NCBI RefSeq assembly: GCF_017591435.1
Contig: NC_059289.1
Coordinates: 17,333,926 to 17,397,925 of the forward strand
DNA: 64,000 nt
Reading direction: 5' to 3'
Origin: Portunus trituberculatus
Lineage: Eukaryota > Arthropoda > Malacostraca > Decapoda > Portunidae
The notes beneath the pieces are model-generated. The model was given only the letters and a program-made list of their open reading frames with translations, was not told where the DNA came from and searched no databases. The stretch's first letter is position 1. Each line of letters begins with the position of its first letter. The position numbers were made by a program, and so were the translations under genes. Of this stretch, positions 23,247 through 35,250 are shown piece by piece.

Positions 23247-26200
23247 TCACAGGCGGGGTAGTTGTCTACACTTCTTCAGGAAGATGCAGGTGAGGCGGAG
23301 AACAGCAGCTTGGTGTGAGGGGTGGGCGCCCGCCGCCGCCAGCAGGGTGGGCAGATTAAAGGTAGACACACCCAAGGCAGCAAGGTGATCACGGAGCACA
23401 ACACGGTGGGAGTGGAAGCGGGGGCAGTGTAAGAGGAAGTGTTCGATGGTTTCCTCGACGGTCCTGCACCAGGGGCAGTAGGGGTCCGGTGATAGACCAA
23501 GGCGATGCAGGTGTGCTGAGAGTCTTGTGTGGCCCAGACAGAGGCGGGTGAGTGCTACATCTAGGGTGCGGGACTGTTTCCTGACCCAAGGCTGTGGAGA
23601 TGAGTCGCTACGGTAAAGGCCCATATAGGTGACTCGGAGTGCGTTGTTGAGTGAAGAGTCCCAGGATGAGTGGCAGAGGCGAGATATGAGCCGTTTGGCA
23701 GAATGAAGCTAGAGGGGTAGGGGGGTAATGTTTACATGGGTTAAGGCGATCTTGGCAGCAGCATCCACCACCTCATTCCCCCGGATAACGCTGTGGGAAG
23801 GCACCCACTGGAAGGTGATATCCCAGCCAGTGTTCAGGAGATGGAGGAAGGTGTTCTGGATGGAGTGGACGAGGGTTGTGGCGGAGGATGGCTGCCGGGA
23901 CAGGAGGAGAGAGATGAGCGGGAGTCGGTGTAAATTACCACCATGGACTTCGGGTGAGAGGTGCGGAGGTAGATGAGGGCCTGGAGAAGGGCAAAGAGCT
24001 CCGTGGTAAGGACATCTGTGTACTCAGGAAGCCTCCATGTCTTACAGATAGCTGTACTGGCGTCATATATAGCTGCTGCCGAGGAGGGCAGGGAAGCATC
24101 TCTGGAGCCGTCCGTGTAGATCTTGAGGTGGTGGTGATAAATGGACCGGTCCAGCTGTTGGAAGTGGGCTGCTGCTAATCCACTCACAGATGGTTTGGGA
24201 GGAAGCCCAGGAACGTGGAGAGCAAAATTATGGGTGACGTCCAGCCATGAAGGAAAAGGTGAGTAGGGATTGACAGGCTGTGGAGGTGGTGGTGGTAAGT
24301 GGAGAATGGTTAGGCTGAGCAGGGCACGCACTATTAGTGGCTGACGGGCAGCGGGAGCCATACAGGAGCTTGCTGATCCACCCCTGAGTTGGAGTGGAGG
24401 GTAGAGAGGGGTGGGAGGCAGGCAGGCCCAGTATCCTGTAGTATTGTTGGCACAAGGTCATCCGTCTGTGGGTGGACAGTGGAGGAATACCACTCTCTGC
24501 TTGTAGAGAAACAACTGGGAGGAACTCATGGCCCCCATAGAGATCCTCAAGGCAGCATTTTGAATGGGGTCAAGCTTGAGGAGGTTGGAGTAGGCAGCTG
24601 ACCCATAGAAGCAGCTGGCATACTGCATTTTGGCCCTGATGGTGGTCTTATAGTAGTGGAGGAGCAGGTCACGACTGGCTCCCCAGCGGATGCCAGCTAT
24701 TCGCTTCATCACATCGAGGCGTTTGTTGCAGGAGGTGCGGAGGTAACTGATGTGATTTACCCAGGAGAGGCGAGGGCCATCCAGCCGCAGTCCGAGGAGG
24801 GTGTGTGAGGTTGAGTATGGAACAGCCTCCCCACTTAAGTTGACGGTAGGTGGAGTTGGAAGCTTTTTCATGGTAAAACACATGAGAGAGCTCTTTGAGG
24901 CACTGACTTGTAGCCCCCAGGTTGTCATCCATGCACCCAAGGCAGTGGCAGCCTCCTGCAGGTGGTCCTGGGCCTCGGAGAGTGTGGGTGCTCGACTGAC
25001 GATGGTAATGTCATCAGCATAGAGGAGAAGGTGAGAGTGGGTAGGAACCTGTAGGTCAGAGAGAAGAACATTGAACAGAAGGGGGCTAAGAATGGATCCC
25101 TGAGGTACGCCACGATGAATTCCTTGGGAAGGTGACAGTGATGCACTAACAGCCACTTGGAATGAGCGGCCGGTGAGGAAGTCACGCACCCAGGCAAGGG
25201 TGGTGTCAGTGATGCCCATGAGTGCCAGCTTGTATAGGATGCCCTCATGTGGTGCAGAATCAAATGCTCCCTCCAGGTCAAGGAAGAGGGCCATCATGAC
25301 TTGACGTTGGCGGTAAGTGTCACAGATGTGATACTCAATTTGCCCCAGCACATCCAGGGTACTCCGGTGAGGGCAGAAGCCACATTGCTCCTCTGCTAGC
25401 TTGTTGTTAGCTTCTAACCACCAGGTGAGACGGGTGTTGACTAACCTCTCCAGCAGCTTCCCAATGCAGGAGAGGAGGCTGATGGGCCTGTATGCTGAAG
25501 GGAGTGTAGGGTCCTTTCCAGGCTTGTGGATGGGGATGAGGATGGCGGGTTTCCAGGTGGATGGGAACTGCCCGATTGCCAGCTGCTGTTGTATAGTTGA
25601 AGGAGGCAGGCACGTAGGGGTGGGGTGAGGTGGCGGATGAAGTCGTATGGGACTTTATCAAGGCCTGGCGCCTTACCGGGTTTTAATGTAGCTAAGGCTG
25701 AGGAGAGTTCATGAGGCTTGAATGGTTGAGCAAGGGATGGGAGAGCTGGAGAGGAGACGGCAGTTTCAATAACTGAAGTAAGGGTTGGAGGCGGACGAAG
25801 AGGAGGAGGTAAACCAATCTTGAGGTGGAAGTGTTCTGACAAGATTTTTGCTTTTTCAGGGTCAGCGAGTGGGGTAGAATCATCATCAGAAAATGGGATG
25901 TTCTGAGATACGAACTTGCCCTCCATGGAGCGGAGAAAGGACATGGTACTCTTGGGAGAGGAGCGGAAGGAGAGAGTGGAGCAGTGCAGGTCCCATGCAT
26001 TTCGCTTTGCCTTGAGGATGGTCTTGGCACAGATGGCGTCCAGGCGGCGGTAAGCACGGCCAGCCTGGATAGTGGGGGTCCTACGCCACTGATTCCAAGC
26101 CTGGCGACGGTCCTGTACTGCCTGCGCACAGGCTGCATCCCACCAGGGCTTCCCAGGGCGGCGTGGATGACGACGGGTGATGAGTGGGAAGGCAGCTGTG

Positions 26201-27030
26201 CCAGCCTCGGACAGCACCCCAGCAATGGTTGTTGCGGCTTCATCCAGGGGAAGATGTTGGGTGTCCAGTGAGGAGGGAAGCACAGCCACGTACTGGGGCC
26301 AGCCAGAAGAATTGAGCCTCCAGCGAGGCATGCAGCCAGGTTGGGGCTGTGGGGAGACTTGTGGGAGGGAGGCGAGGAGAGGGAGGTGGTCGCTGCCCAT
26401 GTAAGGTCCAGTGCAGAAGGTGGAGTCCTTGAAGGTAGGGTCTCCAAGGAACAGGTCGAGCACCGAGGCGGCACCAGTATGGGGATGAAACCTGGTCGCT
26501 AGTCCGGGAGGGCTGAGGAGGGAGACATGTTTTAGATCTAACAAGGCTTGGAAGAGAGCATTGCCAGATGTGTTGTGGTGGTGAGGTGACAGGTCAGGCT
26601 CCCAACATGTATGATGGGCGTTAAAGTCCCCCATTATAAGGACTGGAGGCTGCAGGGCGGAGAAGTAGTGCATAAACTCTCGGTGGCCAGCTGTACCCCC
26701 AGGATTGTAGCAGGCTGCCACCGTGAGCCAGCCACCACCAAGTCCAACCTTGGCTCTAACAACCTCCAGACGCCCATCTTGAGACTGAGGGATAGGGAGA
26801 GGCGATGAGACGAGGGAGTCATGGATGGCGAGAAGGACACCTCCTCCACGTCCTTGACCACGATCTTTGCGGATGATGTTGTATCCCGGAAAGGAGAGAG
26901 AAAGATGAGGGGGAGGCCAGGTCTCACATATGCCGACCACAGATGGGAGGGTGTCACCTAAATGGGTTTCTAGTTCCTGCGTTTTGCGGAGAAGGGATCG
27001 GGCGTTCCACAACATAAAGGAGAGGGCCAT
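23247..27030 (-). pseudogene. LINE ORF2 (endonuclease, RT, RNase H), frameshifted
   Basis: From 27030 the frame carries an apurinic-type endonuclease (LWNARSL, ICETW, GDFNAHHTCW, SDHLPL) then the first RT block (LKPGKAPGLDKVPYDF). A frameshift lies near 25590. RT continues from about 25590 to 24458 with FLDLEGAFDSAPH, GVPQGSILSPLLF and the catalytic YADDI. Further shifts lie near 24460 and 24360. RNase H follows (IYTDGSRD, TELFALLQAL, IYTDSRSSL), then shifts near 23900 and 23700, and a C-terminal CPWCRTVEETIEHFLLHC ending at 23247. Catalytic residues are largely kept, so inactivation is by small indels. Confidence 0.85.
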
Positions 27031-27046
27031 TATGGGAAGAAAGTAG

Positions 27047-28561
27047 TCAGGATTGTGGAGACAGAGGGCCAGAGGGTGGTGATAATGTCCGGGAAAGACA
27101 CTCCTTTCTGGTAGAGGTGGTAGCCATGCCAAAGGAGGTCGAGGATGCTGGGGAGGAGCTCAGATACAGAGGAGACGTACTGACAGTGGCTGTAGGAATG
27201 GTGGAGTCCTGGGGTGGAGAGGAGGGTCGAGAAGGTGGAGGTAGGCTAGAATACTGGCCAGGTGCTTGACGAGGGTGATGGTGGGGTGTCTGTGGGTGAC
27301 GAGCATTCCTGGGAGGGTGGTGGACCTCGGCCTCAACTGTGACAGGCAGGAGCCCAGGCTCAGCATCAGGTATCGGGGTGGGCGGAGGAGGCTGTACACC
27401 CGAACGCCTACCTGGCTTCCTCCGATGGTGGGCAACATGGGTAGCAGGTGGTGTAGGGATGTGAGGAGTGAGCATGGTGTCCTCTTCCTGGGCGACATTA
27501 GCAGCTTCAATGGGTAGGTCTTGGAGAGCAGCATACCTGTTCCCTGTGGCAACGGAGGCGAAGGAACACCCCGGCTCAACAACCCGAGCAGCTGAGCGGG
27601 TTGGGATGGTAGGAGAAGGGATGGCTGTTGTAGGAGTCCGTCGCTGTGGTCGGGGAAACTGGAGGGCCCTCAGCTGCTTGTTAATTTCAGGGAGGGGTTT
27701 GCCTTCACTCGCCAGGCGGGTGTACAGCTGCTGGGCATGGAGGATATGGGGGCAATGAAGTGACCAGGGCCCATGGGAACCCCGACACTGGAAACAGTGG
27801 AAGGGCTTGCCACATACCTCATCCTTGTCGCCTTTTCGGGAGGGGTGGGGACCACTGCAACGGGCACAGCGGACCGAGGACCTGCAGGTGTTGATGGAGT
27901 GCCCTAACATAAGGCACCCTGGGCAGCGCAGGAGGGGGAGGAGAATGGGGCGTGGGTAGAACACCAGCTGATCGATGGCTACCTTGCTGGGTGGGGAACC
28001 TCTCATCTTGAGTCTGAGCCACTTCCCAGTGGCGAAGCGTGGCAGGCTGTGGGGAGGAAGCCAGGTGAGTTCCACCACCTCATTGCCCTCCAGGACACGG
28101 AAGCCATCCCGGACCTCCTCAAGGGTGGTGTCGTCCGCCAGGGGCCCCACCTTGGCGTAGTGGTAGGTACCGCTCTCCCGGTCTGCTCTGCGACAGGTAA
28201 CAGGCCACTCACCTAGGGTGAAGGAGGGTGACTGTAGCATGGGGACCTTGGGGAGGGTGTAGGCCCACACCGCCACTATCAGGGATGAGCCATTCCCTAG
28301 GGATCGAGTCTCCCCCTCGATGATGTATTTCCCGAAGGCGGAGTCATGGAGGACACGAGAGACCTTGGCCGGGTTGGCGAAAAGACGCCCCCCTAAAGTA
28401 CCTCGGAGCAGGAACGAGGCCTTAACGTACTCGTCCGGGGCTTGGGGATGATCTTGGGCAGTGCAGCAGCGGGACCTTTCCGGGATGTCGTCAGGGGGTG
28501 TATCCGGCTGCCCACGCTTGCCCGGAGAGATGGAGTCCCGCATGTCGACGTCTGCTTCCAT
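27047..28561 (-). CDS. LINE ORF1 protein (gag-like, CCHC knuckles)
   Basis: An uninterrupted 504-codon frame. ORF1 proteins of such LINEs bind element RNA and form the particle that carries it to the nucleus. Around residues 215-285 are three CCHC-type knuckles, visible as CPGCLMLGHSINTC, CARCSGPHP and CFQCRGSHGPWSLHC. The N-terminal 200 residues resemble the RNA-binding-fold region of arthropod LINE ORF1s; the C-terminal third is Pro/Ser/Thr-rich and low in complexity. ORF2 begins 16 nt after this stop (ATG at 27030), or at an upstream in-frame ATG at 27132 overlapping ORF1. The GC-rich codon use contrasts with the AT-rich surroundings. An intact ORF1 next to a broken ORF2 probably reflects chance or relative youth. 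Confidence 0.85.
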   Translation of the reverse strand: MEADVDMRDSISPGKRGQPDTPPDDIPERSRCCTAQDHPQAPDEYVKASFLLRGTLGGRLFANPAKVSRVLHDSAFGKYIIEGETRSLGNGSSLIVAVWAYTLPKVPMLQSPSFTLGEWPVTCRRADRESGTYHYAKVGPLADDTTLEEVRDGFRVLEGNEVVELTWLPPHSLPRFATGKWLRLKMRGSPPSKVAIDQLVFYPRPILLPLLRCPGCLMLGHSINTCRSSVRCARCSGPHPSRKGDKDEVCGKPFHCFQCRGSHGPWSLHCPHILHAQQLYTRLASEGKPLPEINKQLRALQFPRPQRRTPTTAIPSPTIPTRSAARVVEPGCSFASVATGNRYAALQDLPIEAANVAQEEDTMLTPHIPTPPATHVAHHRRKPGRRSGVQPPPPTPIPDAEPGLLPVTVEAEVHHPPRNARHPQTPHHHPRQAPGQYSSLPPPSRPSSPPQDSTIPTATVSTSPLYLSSSPASSTSFGMATTSTRKECLSRTLSPPSGPLSPQS

Positions 28562-28865
28562 CGCGGGAACTCGTCGTGGTAATTTTTCTTTCTCTTATGT
28601 TACCTGAGAGAGAGAGAGAGAGAGGTTAGCTGTCTCACACCGGGACACAAAGGAATGCAGAGCAGCTCAAGCAGTGGGCGAACCGGCGAGCTGTTGCCTT
28701 GTACAGGAGAGCGGGGAAGAGGTGTGGTCAGCGCGGTGTCCCGGGAGAGACTCCACACCACCTTGTGGTGCCGCCAGCCGCGTGTTGATCTCGTCAGACT
28801 TAGGAAGCTGGGAGGAAAGGCTTTTTGACCATCTTGTGTTGTTGTTTTGATCCACCCAGCACTTG

Positions 28866-30190
28866 CTGTCGGTATAGCCTTTGGATCGCACGCTACTCCG
28901 GTACCATAACAAAGCATTTGGCAAAGTATGTCTACTTATGTGTCTATTCATTCAAATAAGTTAATAAAAGCATCATAGCCTTTACTATAGAGCCTATTTT
29001 TAATAAGGAAAAGCATATATACTGGCATATACAAAATGTCAAGGATGCCGATTTTCAATAACTGAAAGCTCTAGATGACAGTGTTACCAGATAAGCGAGT
29101 TTCAACGTTGGGTGTGATCTGGCATTACCGCAAGGTAGGGAAACATCGCGAGACGAACATACCATGGTACCATGGAGTATACGGCCCTATGTCACTGAGG
29201 AGTGAGGAAGTCAGAGAGACTGCATGATGATGGAGGCGGACTCGCTCAGCGAACAAAGACTTCTGGGAAGCTATCAGTGGCTCGCACGCAAGCCAAACAC
29301 TTTGGCGTATAATCATTTTCAATCATTAATTAGAATACAGTACTTTGTGTAACACATTATTACGCTGGCCACGTGTTCGTGTTTCCCTCATACACACACC
29401 AACGATATCCCATGACAGGTGTGACTTCCACACCGCGTCTCGCGCACGTCGACCTGTCAACTCGATCCTGGACTCGTACTGGCCACGTACGTGTATCATG
29501 TATGCATTCCTCACGCATACCAGCTGTTGCAACGCACCAACTGCCCATGACTTTTTCACCGTACCTCGGTACACTGCCGTGTCGCTACCAGACCTGACAT
29601 CAGTGTTACGCCACCCTGGGCACGTGGAACTGTTATTCCTTACTTCGGTTCGCTTACTGAGAGGTGAAAAACCTTATGCACTGGAGTTTAATTCCTTGTG
29701 CAAGCAAATACTACGGCTGCGGGTGCAACTTTGATTCTGCAATTATCGCACATATCTCACTAACGGACTGTTCTCACAGGCTGACTTCTGACTCACTGTT
29801 CCTCTTAATTCTTATTTCTCACCTGGACATGGCTGGCTGACTACCCGTGTGACTATTACTGTGCCTTGTGTTGTGACTGTGTTGAGACTTAGTTTCCTTA
29901 CTACTACTATGGCTGACTTTATACGTTGTTGGCTCGGTCCTCCTTTTATGTAATATCTGTTACATATAGATAATTATACTACATTACAAAACATTAATTC
30001 TCAATCATCTCTCTCACATTACGTAAGAGCCACAGCACTACAATGCACAATAGGAGATTGAACTGATGCATTTGCTACTGCCTTCGATCTCTTCTGTCAA
30101 TTCACAGGAAATCCCTGCCAAGCAGTACTATCATCAGTGTTTGCATGGCGAAATAAGCAATATAATAATTGACCAGCAGGCTGTGATATA
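28866..30190. other. No gene recognised
   Basis: Mixed-composition DNA with an open frame at 29345-29734 that has no recognisable domain and an equal-sized frame on the other strand; I do not call it a gene. Confidence 0.5.
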
Positions 30191-30700
30191 AGTGGTTGCT
30201 AGAATTGATGGTAACTTTGCTATGGGACCTGATGAGGTGTAGCCTTATTTATTTATTTATTCTTTTTTTAAGACATGTATTGAACATATATCATACCCAT
30301 TAATGTTTTTATTACAGAAAACATATATAACAGGTAGGTGCCCAACTTTATGGAAAAAAATCTAATATTGATCCTATATTCAAGAAAGATTCCCGTTCTG
30401 ATCCACTCAAGTATAGGCCTGTTGTATCCTTAACTTGAATATATTGCAAATCCCTAGAATATATATTTGTTAAGGTAATTCAGGACTTTATTTGCAATAA
30501 TAACCTAATGAATGATGATCAGTTTGGATTTAATCCGTTCAGACCGCTCCACTGAGGATCAATTGCTGCTGACCTATATAATGACATAACAATAGCACTA
30601 GACAATGGTAAATTAATAGATCTTATTTCTTTCTTTATTATTCTAAAGCTTTTGATGTTGTTAACCATTCAATCATGATAAACAAATTTCAAAGTCTGAG

Positions 30701-31536
30701 TGTAGCCGCCAGTTGTGGCGGCTAGAGGGTTGGTGAGGATAATAACACACACAGATCCGCACGTGGACAAGAACGCTTTTTTTTTTTTTTTTTTTTCGTA
30801 TTTGTCGAAACCTGAAACAATAATAACATAACATATAACATAACATAAATAATAGGATAACAAAGGGCCACCAGGGCCCATCTAGGTTATCCTGTATCAG
30901 TCGCACAGCGACCTCGTCATCAGTACTTAAAGATACTGATGACGAGTAATGATCCGTCACAGTTTCCCATTCACGTATACATATTTACGCTCGATTTACT
31001 AGCAACATTTCAAGTTTTCTAACGTCCAACTCTGCAACTCTACATACAGGTGAATACATAACGTCCTTTATTACTTACGTGTCCCGGATCTGAGAGAACG
31101 CAGGGATGCGGGAGGATTCGTCCATACTGAGTGCTTTTCTGACGTGATCTGTACTTGTACTCGTAAATAATGGAAGAAACCAGAGCTTGAGGTGTGACAC
31201 CGTTCTTACTGAAGACTAGAGAGTCTCTGTCCCTTCAAGGCAGCTGTCGCTAGGCTGGCGGCACACCATATGTGTTACATTGCTCTATTTTCTGTGGAGT
31301 CATCAGAAATCCTGTGCCTTTATCTCTCCTACGCACAGCGTCATCAACTTTTGAACGTAAACAACCCCTCACTACCACTCTGCAGCAAAGCTCGCATCTT
31401 CACTACTTTAAATTGTTCTAACTAACTTAGTTCTTTCGTACTGTAATCAATTCTTCTAATGACCTTAGTGACCAGTCTCCTCCCAGCAGCCTCACAGATC
31501 ATTCCTTCTTCTTTGTTACCGTCTTTGGCGGTAACA
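30701..31536 (-). mobile_element. Solo LTR, 836 bp
   Basis: Begins TGTAGCCGCC and ends GGCGGTAACA (TG...CA), flanked by a perfect 5-bp duplication CTGAG (30696-30700 and 31537-31541). The reverse complement starts TGTTACCGCC, like the BEL/Pao LTR at 33291 (TGTTATCGCC on its coding strand). It has no internal coding region, so it is best read as the product of LTR-LTR recombination. Confidence 0.8.
30777..30946 (-). mobile_element. LINE family B tail inserted in the solo LTR
   Basis: The minus strand matches 10393-10490 nearly base for base, including the (TATGT)n end, followed by a short extension and an A-run (T-run 30777-30796 on plus). Its 5' break carries a 13-bp inverted repeat. Confidence 0.75.
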
Positions 31537-32590
31537 CTGAGTAGGCTATCACTAGTAAAATACTTGAATGGATAAAGGACTTTCTAAATTATTGAGAGTT
31601 ATGAATGTATTTGTATCACAGAAAAAAGTTCACCCAAGAGAAGTAATTATATAGTGGTGTTCCCCAGGGTTCGGTGCTGGGCCCCATAATTTTTCCGATA
31701 AACATAGATTTCATCAACAGTACATCAGTAACATCAGATCCTCCATTAAGATCTTTTCTGATGACCTCAGATTGTTTCCTGCGAGGCTGACAGCTGCTGA
31801 TTCTTCCGAAAATATATTTCATATGACAGATTTGTGTCAGAATCAATGATATAGACATTCTTTTTTCAGATTCCTACTTCATGGGGTTTAGCTCTTAATT
31901 CTTCAAAATGTGTGGCTTTAGATTTTGTGAGAGACACTCTTCCACGGCACACTGGTTTTGCAATATAAATTGTATTAATAATGAACTCATTCCATTTCAG
32001 GTTTCAGCAGTTGATCTTGGTGTAACTGTTGATACTAAGCTCAAATTCCACCAACTTGTATCTAATGTGACACACAAAGCAGGCAGGATAGCAATCAACA
32101 TTGAATCGGGATGCAACATTTATGAATCCCTTTTTGCTGCACATATTCGCTCTCTCCTTGAATATGCAGCATCATTTTGGAATTTGGGATATATAATTGA
32201 CCTTAAACAGCTAGAAACGATTCAAAGAAGGTGAACCAGAGAGATTAATGGAATGGAGGGTTTAAATTACCACTAACGTTTGAAGGCTCTCAACTTGTTC
32301 TATGTTAGAGGTTGCTTAGGCATATCATTAGATATTGGAAGATTTTCAATGGCATGTCTCCATTTACCCGAGATAATCTTTTTCCTTGTCCTTTCATAGA
32401 TAGTACAAGGGACCATGATTTTAAGATACACCATACCGGGTCACAGATTGAGATCATACTGAGATTTTTTTCCATGAAATGTCAATTTGTGGAATAATCT
32501 TGCATCAGACCTTGTTTCTTGCGATGATATTAATACTTTTATACATCTACTTGAAGCTCATTTGGGGAACATATTGTTTCATTATGTCGA

Positions 32591-33285
32591 TTAAGCTTGC
32601 TAGTCACCGCGAAGTATGCATTACTGCTTAATGATGCACTTTCCAGCTATTTGATTAATTTAGTAAATCCATCGTGTAATATTTTTCAACTATATGCTGG
32701 CGCATCAACAGAATGTGGCTTCCCGCTTCCTTTTGTTATCCGAATGGGGGCGGGAGGCGTACCAGGTAGGAATACCAAGAGAAAAAAAAAAAAAAAACAT
32801 AGAATAAATACACTTGGTTCCGCCCACCTGAGGAAGGTGCGACACAACTCGGCCCACCGCCTTCCTCTGGGTGATGCAACTTCCAGTTAACAGATCAGCT
32901 GCAGGTGTAGACCGGGAACCTTGGCCTTTGTATCGGCAATTCCCTAATGTTTTTATCTTTTTTTATTCTTCTCTGCCCAACAAGTTCTTCCGCTGAATTT
33001 CTCTCTTTTTCCACATTTCATACACTATTTCCGATACTACTTTGGTATGTAATCTACATAGCCAACGTGATCTATACCAGAGTAAAATTCTACTCTGATA
33101 TGTGATCTACACGTTTCATTTAGTCTTTATAACCTAAATAGAATATTCTATCACGTTTATAAAAAAAAAAGTTGATAAAGGTAATAGTGCTAATAATGAT
33201 AATAAACCCATCACGTTATAAAACAAAGAGGCTGTGAAACGTACTTAGAGGCAGATGCAATACTTGAATTACGAATAATATTACA
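32591..33285. other. No gene recognised
   Basis: AT-rich non-coding DNA with an A-run near 32783. Confidence 0.55.
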
Positions 33286-33290
33286 ACTAC

Positions 33291-33924
33291 TATGACCGCC
33301 ATTCAGGGCGGTGGTGAATGATGATGACGATGATCAGGAAAATGAGATCCTCACGTCGACACAATCTATGTATTTAGTCGATACCTAGAAACAAAGTACA
33401 TATCTTAACAAGAGATTAATCAAACGAATAACACTCATGCCTCTCCAGTGGGGGTGAGGGAGAGGCGAGCCCTTCGGACTTGTTCTCCCTCATCCTCCAC
33501 CATCCAAGACTGAGCATTTTAATGATAATAGGTATACCTTTAATACATACGTTTTACATTTAAGCCCTCGGTCAGAATCTGTGTGCCGAAGGCACCTTGA
33601 CACGTATAATAAGCATTAGTTTCTGAACTGTAACAATAAGTACCACTATACTAATGCACTTTCACTTACGTGTTATGGGTCTGGGTGTCTTAGTAACTCA
33701 AACAACGGTGAATATTCTCCACCAGATAAGCGGCTTCACAGCACGTCCTCTCCTCTCGGATCTAAGGTATATTCTCCCTGCGGGCCCCACTGTGACACCC
33801 AGTCGCCCCCCTTTCGCATGTCAACAGGTCACCGGTACTGGCTACTCGCACAAGGCGTCCTTCTTCGTTTAGTCCATAGATCAGCACTTCTTAACCCTAA
33901 ACATGTGTTTTGCTCTCCTCCTCT

Positions 33925-33968
<44 letters not shown>

Positions 33969-33978
33969 GGCGATAACA
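33291..33978 (-). repeat. BEL/Pao 3' LTR
   Basis: 688 bp, nearly identical to 39758-40439. A purine tract GACAGGGGGAG on the coding strand lies immediately inside it (about 33979-33989), as expected of the polypurine tract. A (CT)n lies at about 33929-33964. Confidence 0.9.
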
Positions 33979-34591
33979 CTCCCCCTGTCGAGTTCCACTC
34001 GAAACTAAGTCCTAGTTTATCATCTCCAGCTCCCTCCAACCAACAAAGTTTTGTGACTGGACGGATGAGCGTCGAGTTCTTTGTCTTCACCCTTACTCTC
34101 CGTATTGTACCACCTTCACTCGGTATGGTTTCCAGTATCCTTCCTAGCATCCACTTGTTTCGTGGAAAAGACGAGTCAGCAATTATGACAATGTCTCCTT
34201 CTTTGAAGCCATGATTAGGCGTGTTTGATCCTCATCGTTTCCTCAGCGTAGGCAGATATTCCGTGATCCATCTCTTCCAGAAGTGGTCCGCCATATACTG
34301 GGCATGCTTCCATCTTCTCCAATAGGTGTCTTCGACAGTTGGCCCATCTCCAATGGGAAAGGTTTCGGCATTCAGCCTCAAGAGGTGAAGTGGCGTTATA
34401 TTAGCGCCTGAAGGTCGTTCGAGTCATTTGACAAAGGAGTCAGCAGTCTTCTATTGATTACTGTTTCTACTTTGCAGAGCAATGTGTGGAGGCGTTCATC
34501 ATCTAGTAACTGCGTGCCTACCACTGCTTGCAGAACCCTTTTCACAGTACGGATCTGTCTTTCCCATACTCCACCCATCTGTGAGGCCTTA

Positions 34592-34835
34592 AGGCCCTAT
34601 CACACTGGCCTATGATACGCGGAACCAGGAACATTCGCTCTAGATAGCTGGAACTTGCCCGGGATTAGCGGAACCAAGTTGGGATGGCTTCATATCCATC
34701 CTGGTTCTCCGTATGTTATCCCAATGGAAAAGTAAACATGATATATGTAATAAAAACTTTTCATTTGAACTAAAAAGAATGTGACAAGATTTTTCATATT
34801 GGAATATTAAATAATATTTCATCAATTTAGAAAGG

Positions 34836-34919
<84 letters not shown>

Positions 34920-35250
34920 TGTCGATAGTTTGGGCTCATGGCAACCACCTCTGGCTGTAAAGTTGCCATCGCGCACGTCTCAGCTTTTCTCTATTTTTTT
35001 TTTTTTTACTTACTTTTCTTCAACAAGAGGAAGTGCAAATGCAGTTCCAGGACAAAGCACAGGCTGAGGTATAAGCGGCATGGTTTTGTTCTGGTTTATT
35101 TTGATTAGGCTTTGTCTTGGTTAGTGGGCCGTTTGCCTAGCATAACTAGAACACGGGCAGCTTGTATGTGATAGTGTTCCTGGTCTCGTACCAAGAACCA
35201 TGGCTCATGTTCCGCGTATCATAGCCTCATAGGCCAGTGTGATAGCCCCT
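34592..35250. mobile_element. PIF/Harbinger-type MITE, copy 1 (in BEL integrase)
   Basis: 659 bp, ends AGGCCCTATCACACTGGCC and the inverted GGCCAGTGTGATAGCCCCT, flanked by TTA on both sides (34589-34591 and 35251-35253). A 3-bp TTA duplication is the hallmark of PIF/Harbinger. No coding capacity. A second copy is at 48360-48940. An 80-bp (TA)n lies inside at 34838-34917. Confidence 0.9.
34838..34917. repeat. (TA)n grown inside the MITE
   Basis: 80 bp of TA; the sister MITE has only about four TA units at the same place (48606-48615). Confidence 0.95.

Larger units (their letters stand above)
23176..28853 (-). mobile_element. Full-length RNase H-bearing LINE (I-like), inactive
   Basis: A 5.7-kb non-LTR retrotransposon on the minus strand. 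It is bounded by a perfect 12-bp target duplication ACCCAGCACTTG (23164-23175 and 28854-28865). The 3' end, at low coordinates, has a (CAA)n tail. The order is 5' UTR with a (CT)n tract, ORF1 with zinc knuckles, ORF2 with endonuclease, reverse transcriptase, RNase H and a C-terminal zinc-knuckle-like motif. An RNase H domain places it with the I/R1-type LINEs rather than Jockey or CR1. ORF1 is open; ORF2 has several frameshifts, so it cannot move on its own. Confidence 0.9.
30195..32590 (+). mobile_element. Decayed CR1/Jockey-like LINE, split by a solo LTR
   Basis: Before the LTR: MGPDEV, YRPVVSLT, NNNLMNDDQFGFN and YSKAFDVVNHSIM. After it: GVPQGSVLGPIIF-like codons at about 31655-31695, LGVTVDTKLKFHQ, HIRSLLEYAASFWN, LKQLETIQRR and a C-terminal LWNNLASDLVS block, ending near 32590. 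Stops and frameshifts occur throughout. The LTR insertion at 30701-31536 interrupts the reading exactly between the palm blocks. Confidence 0.8.

Noticed and set aside
29345..29734. 129-codon frame as a host gene
   Set aside because: No recognisable domain, overlapping frames on the other strand, no splice or promoter signals I could support.
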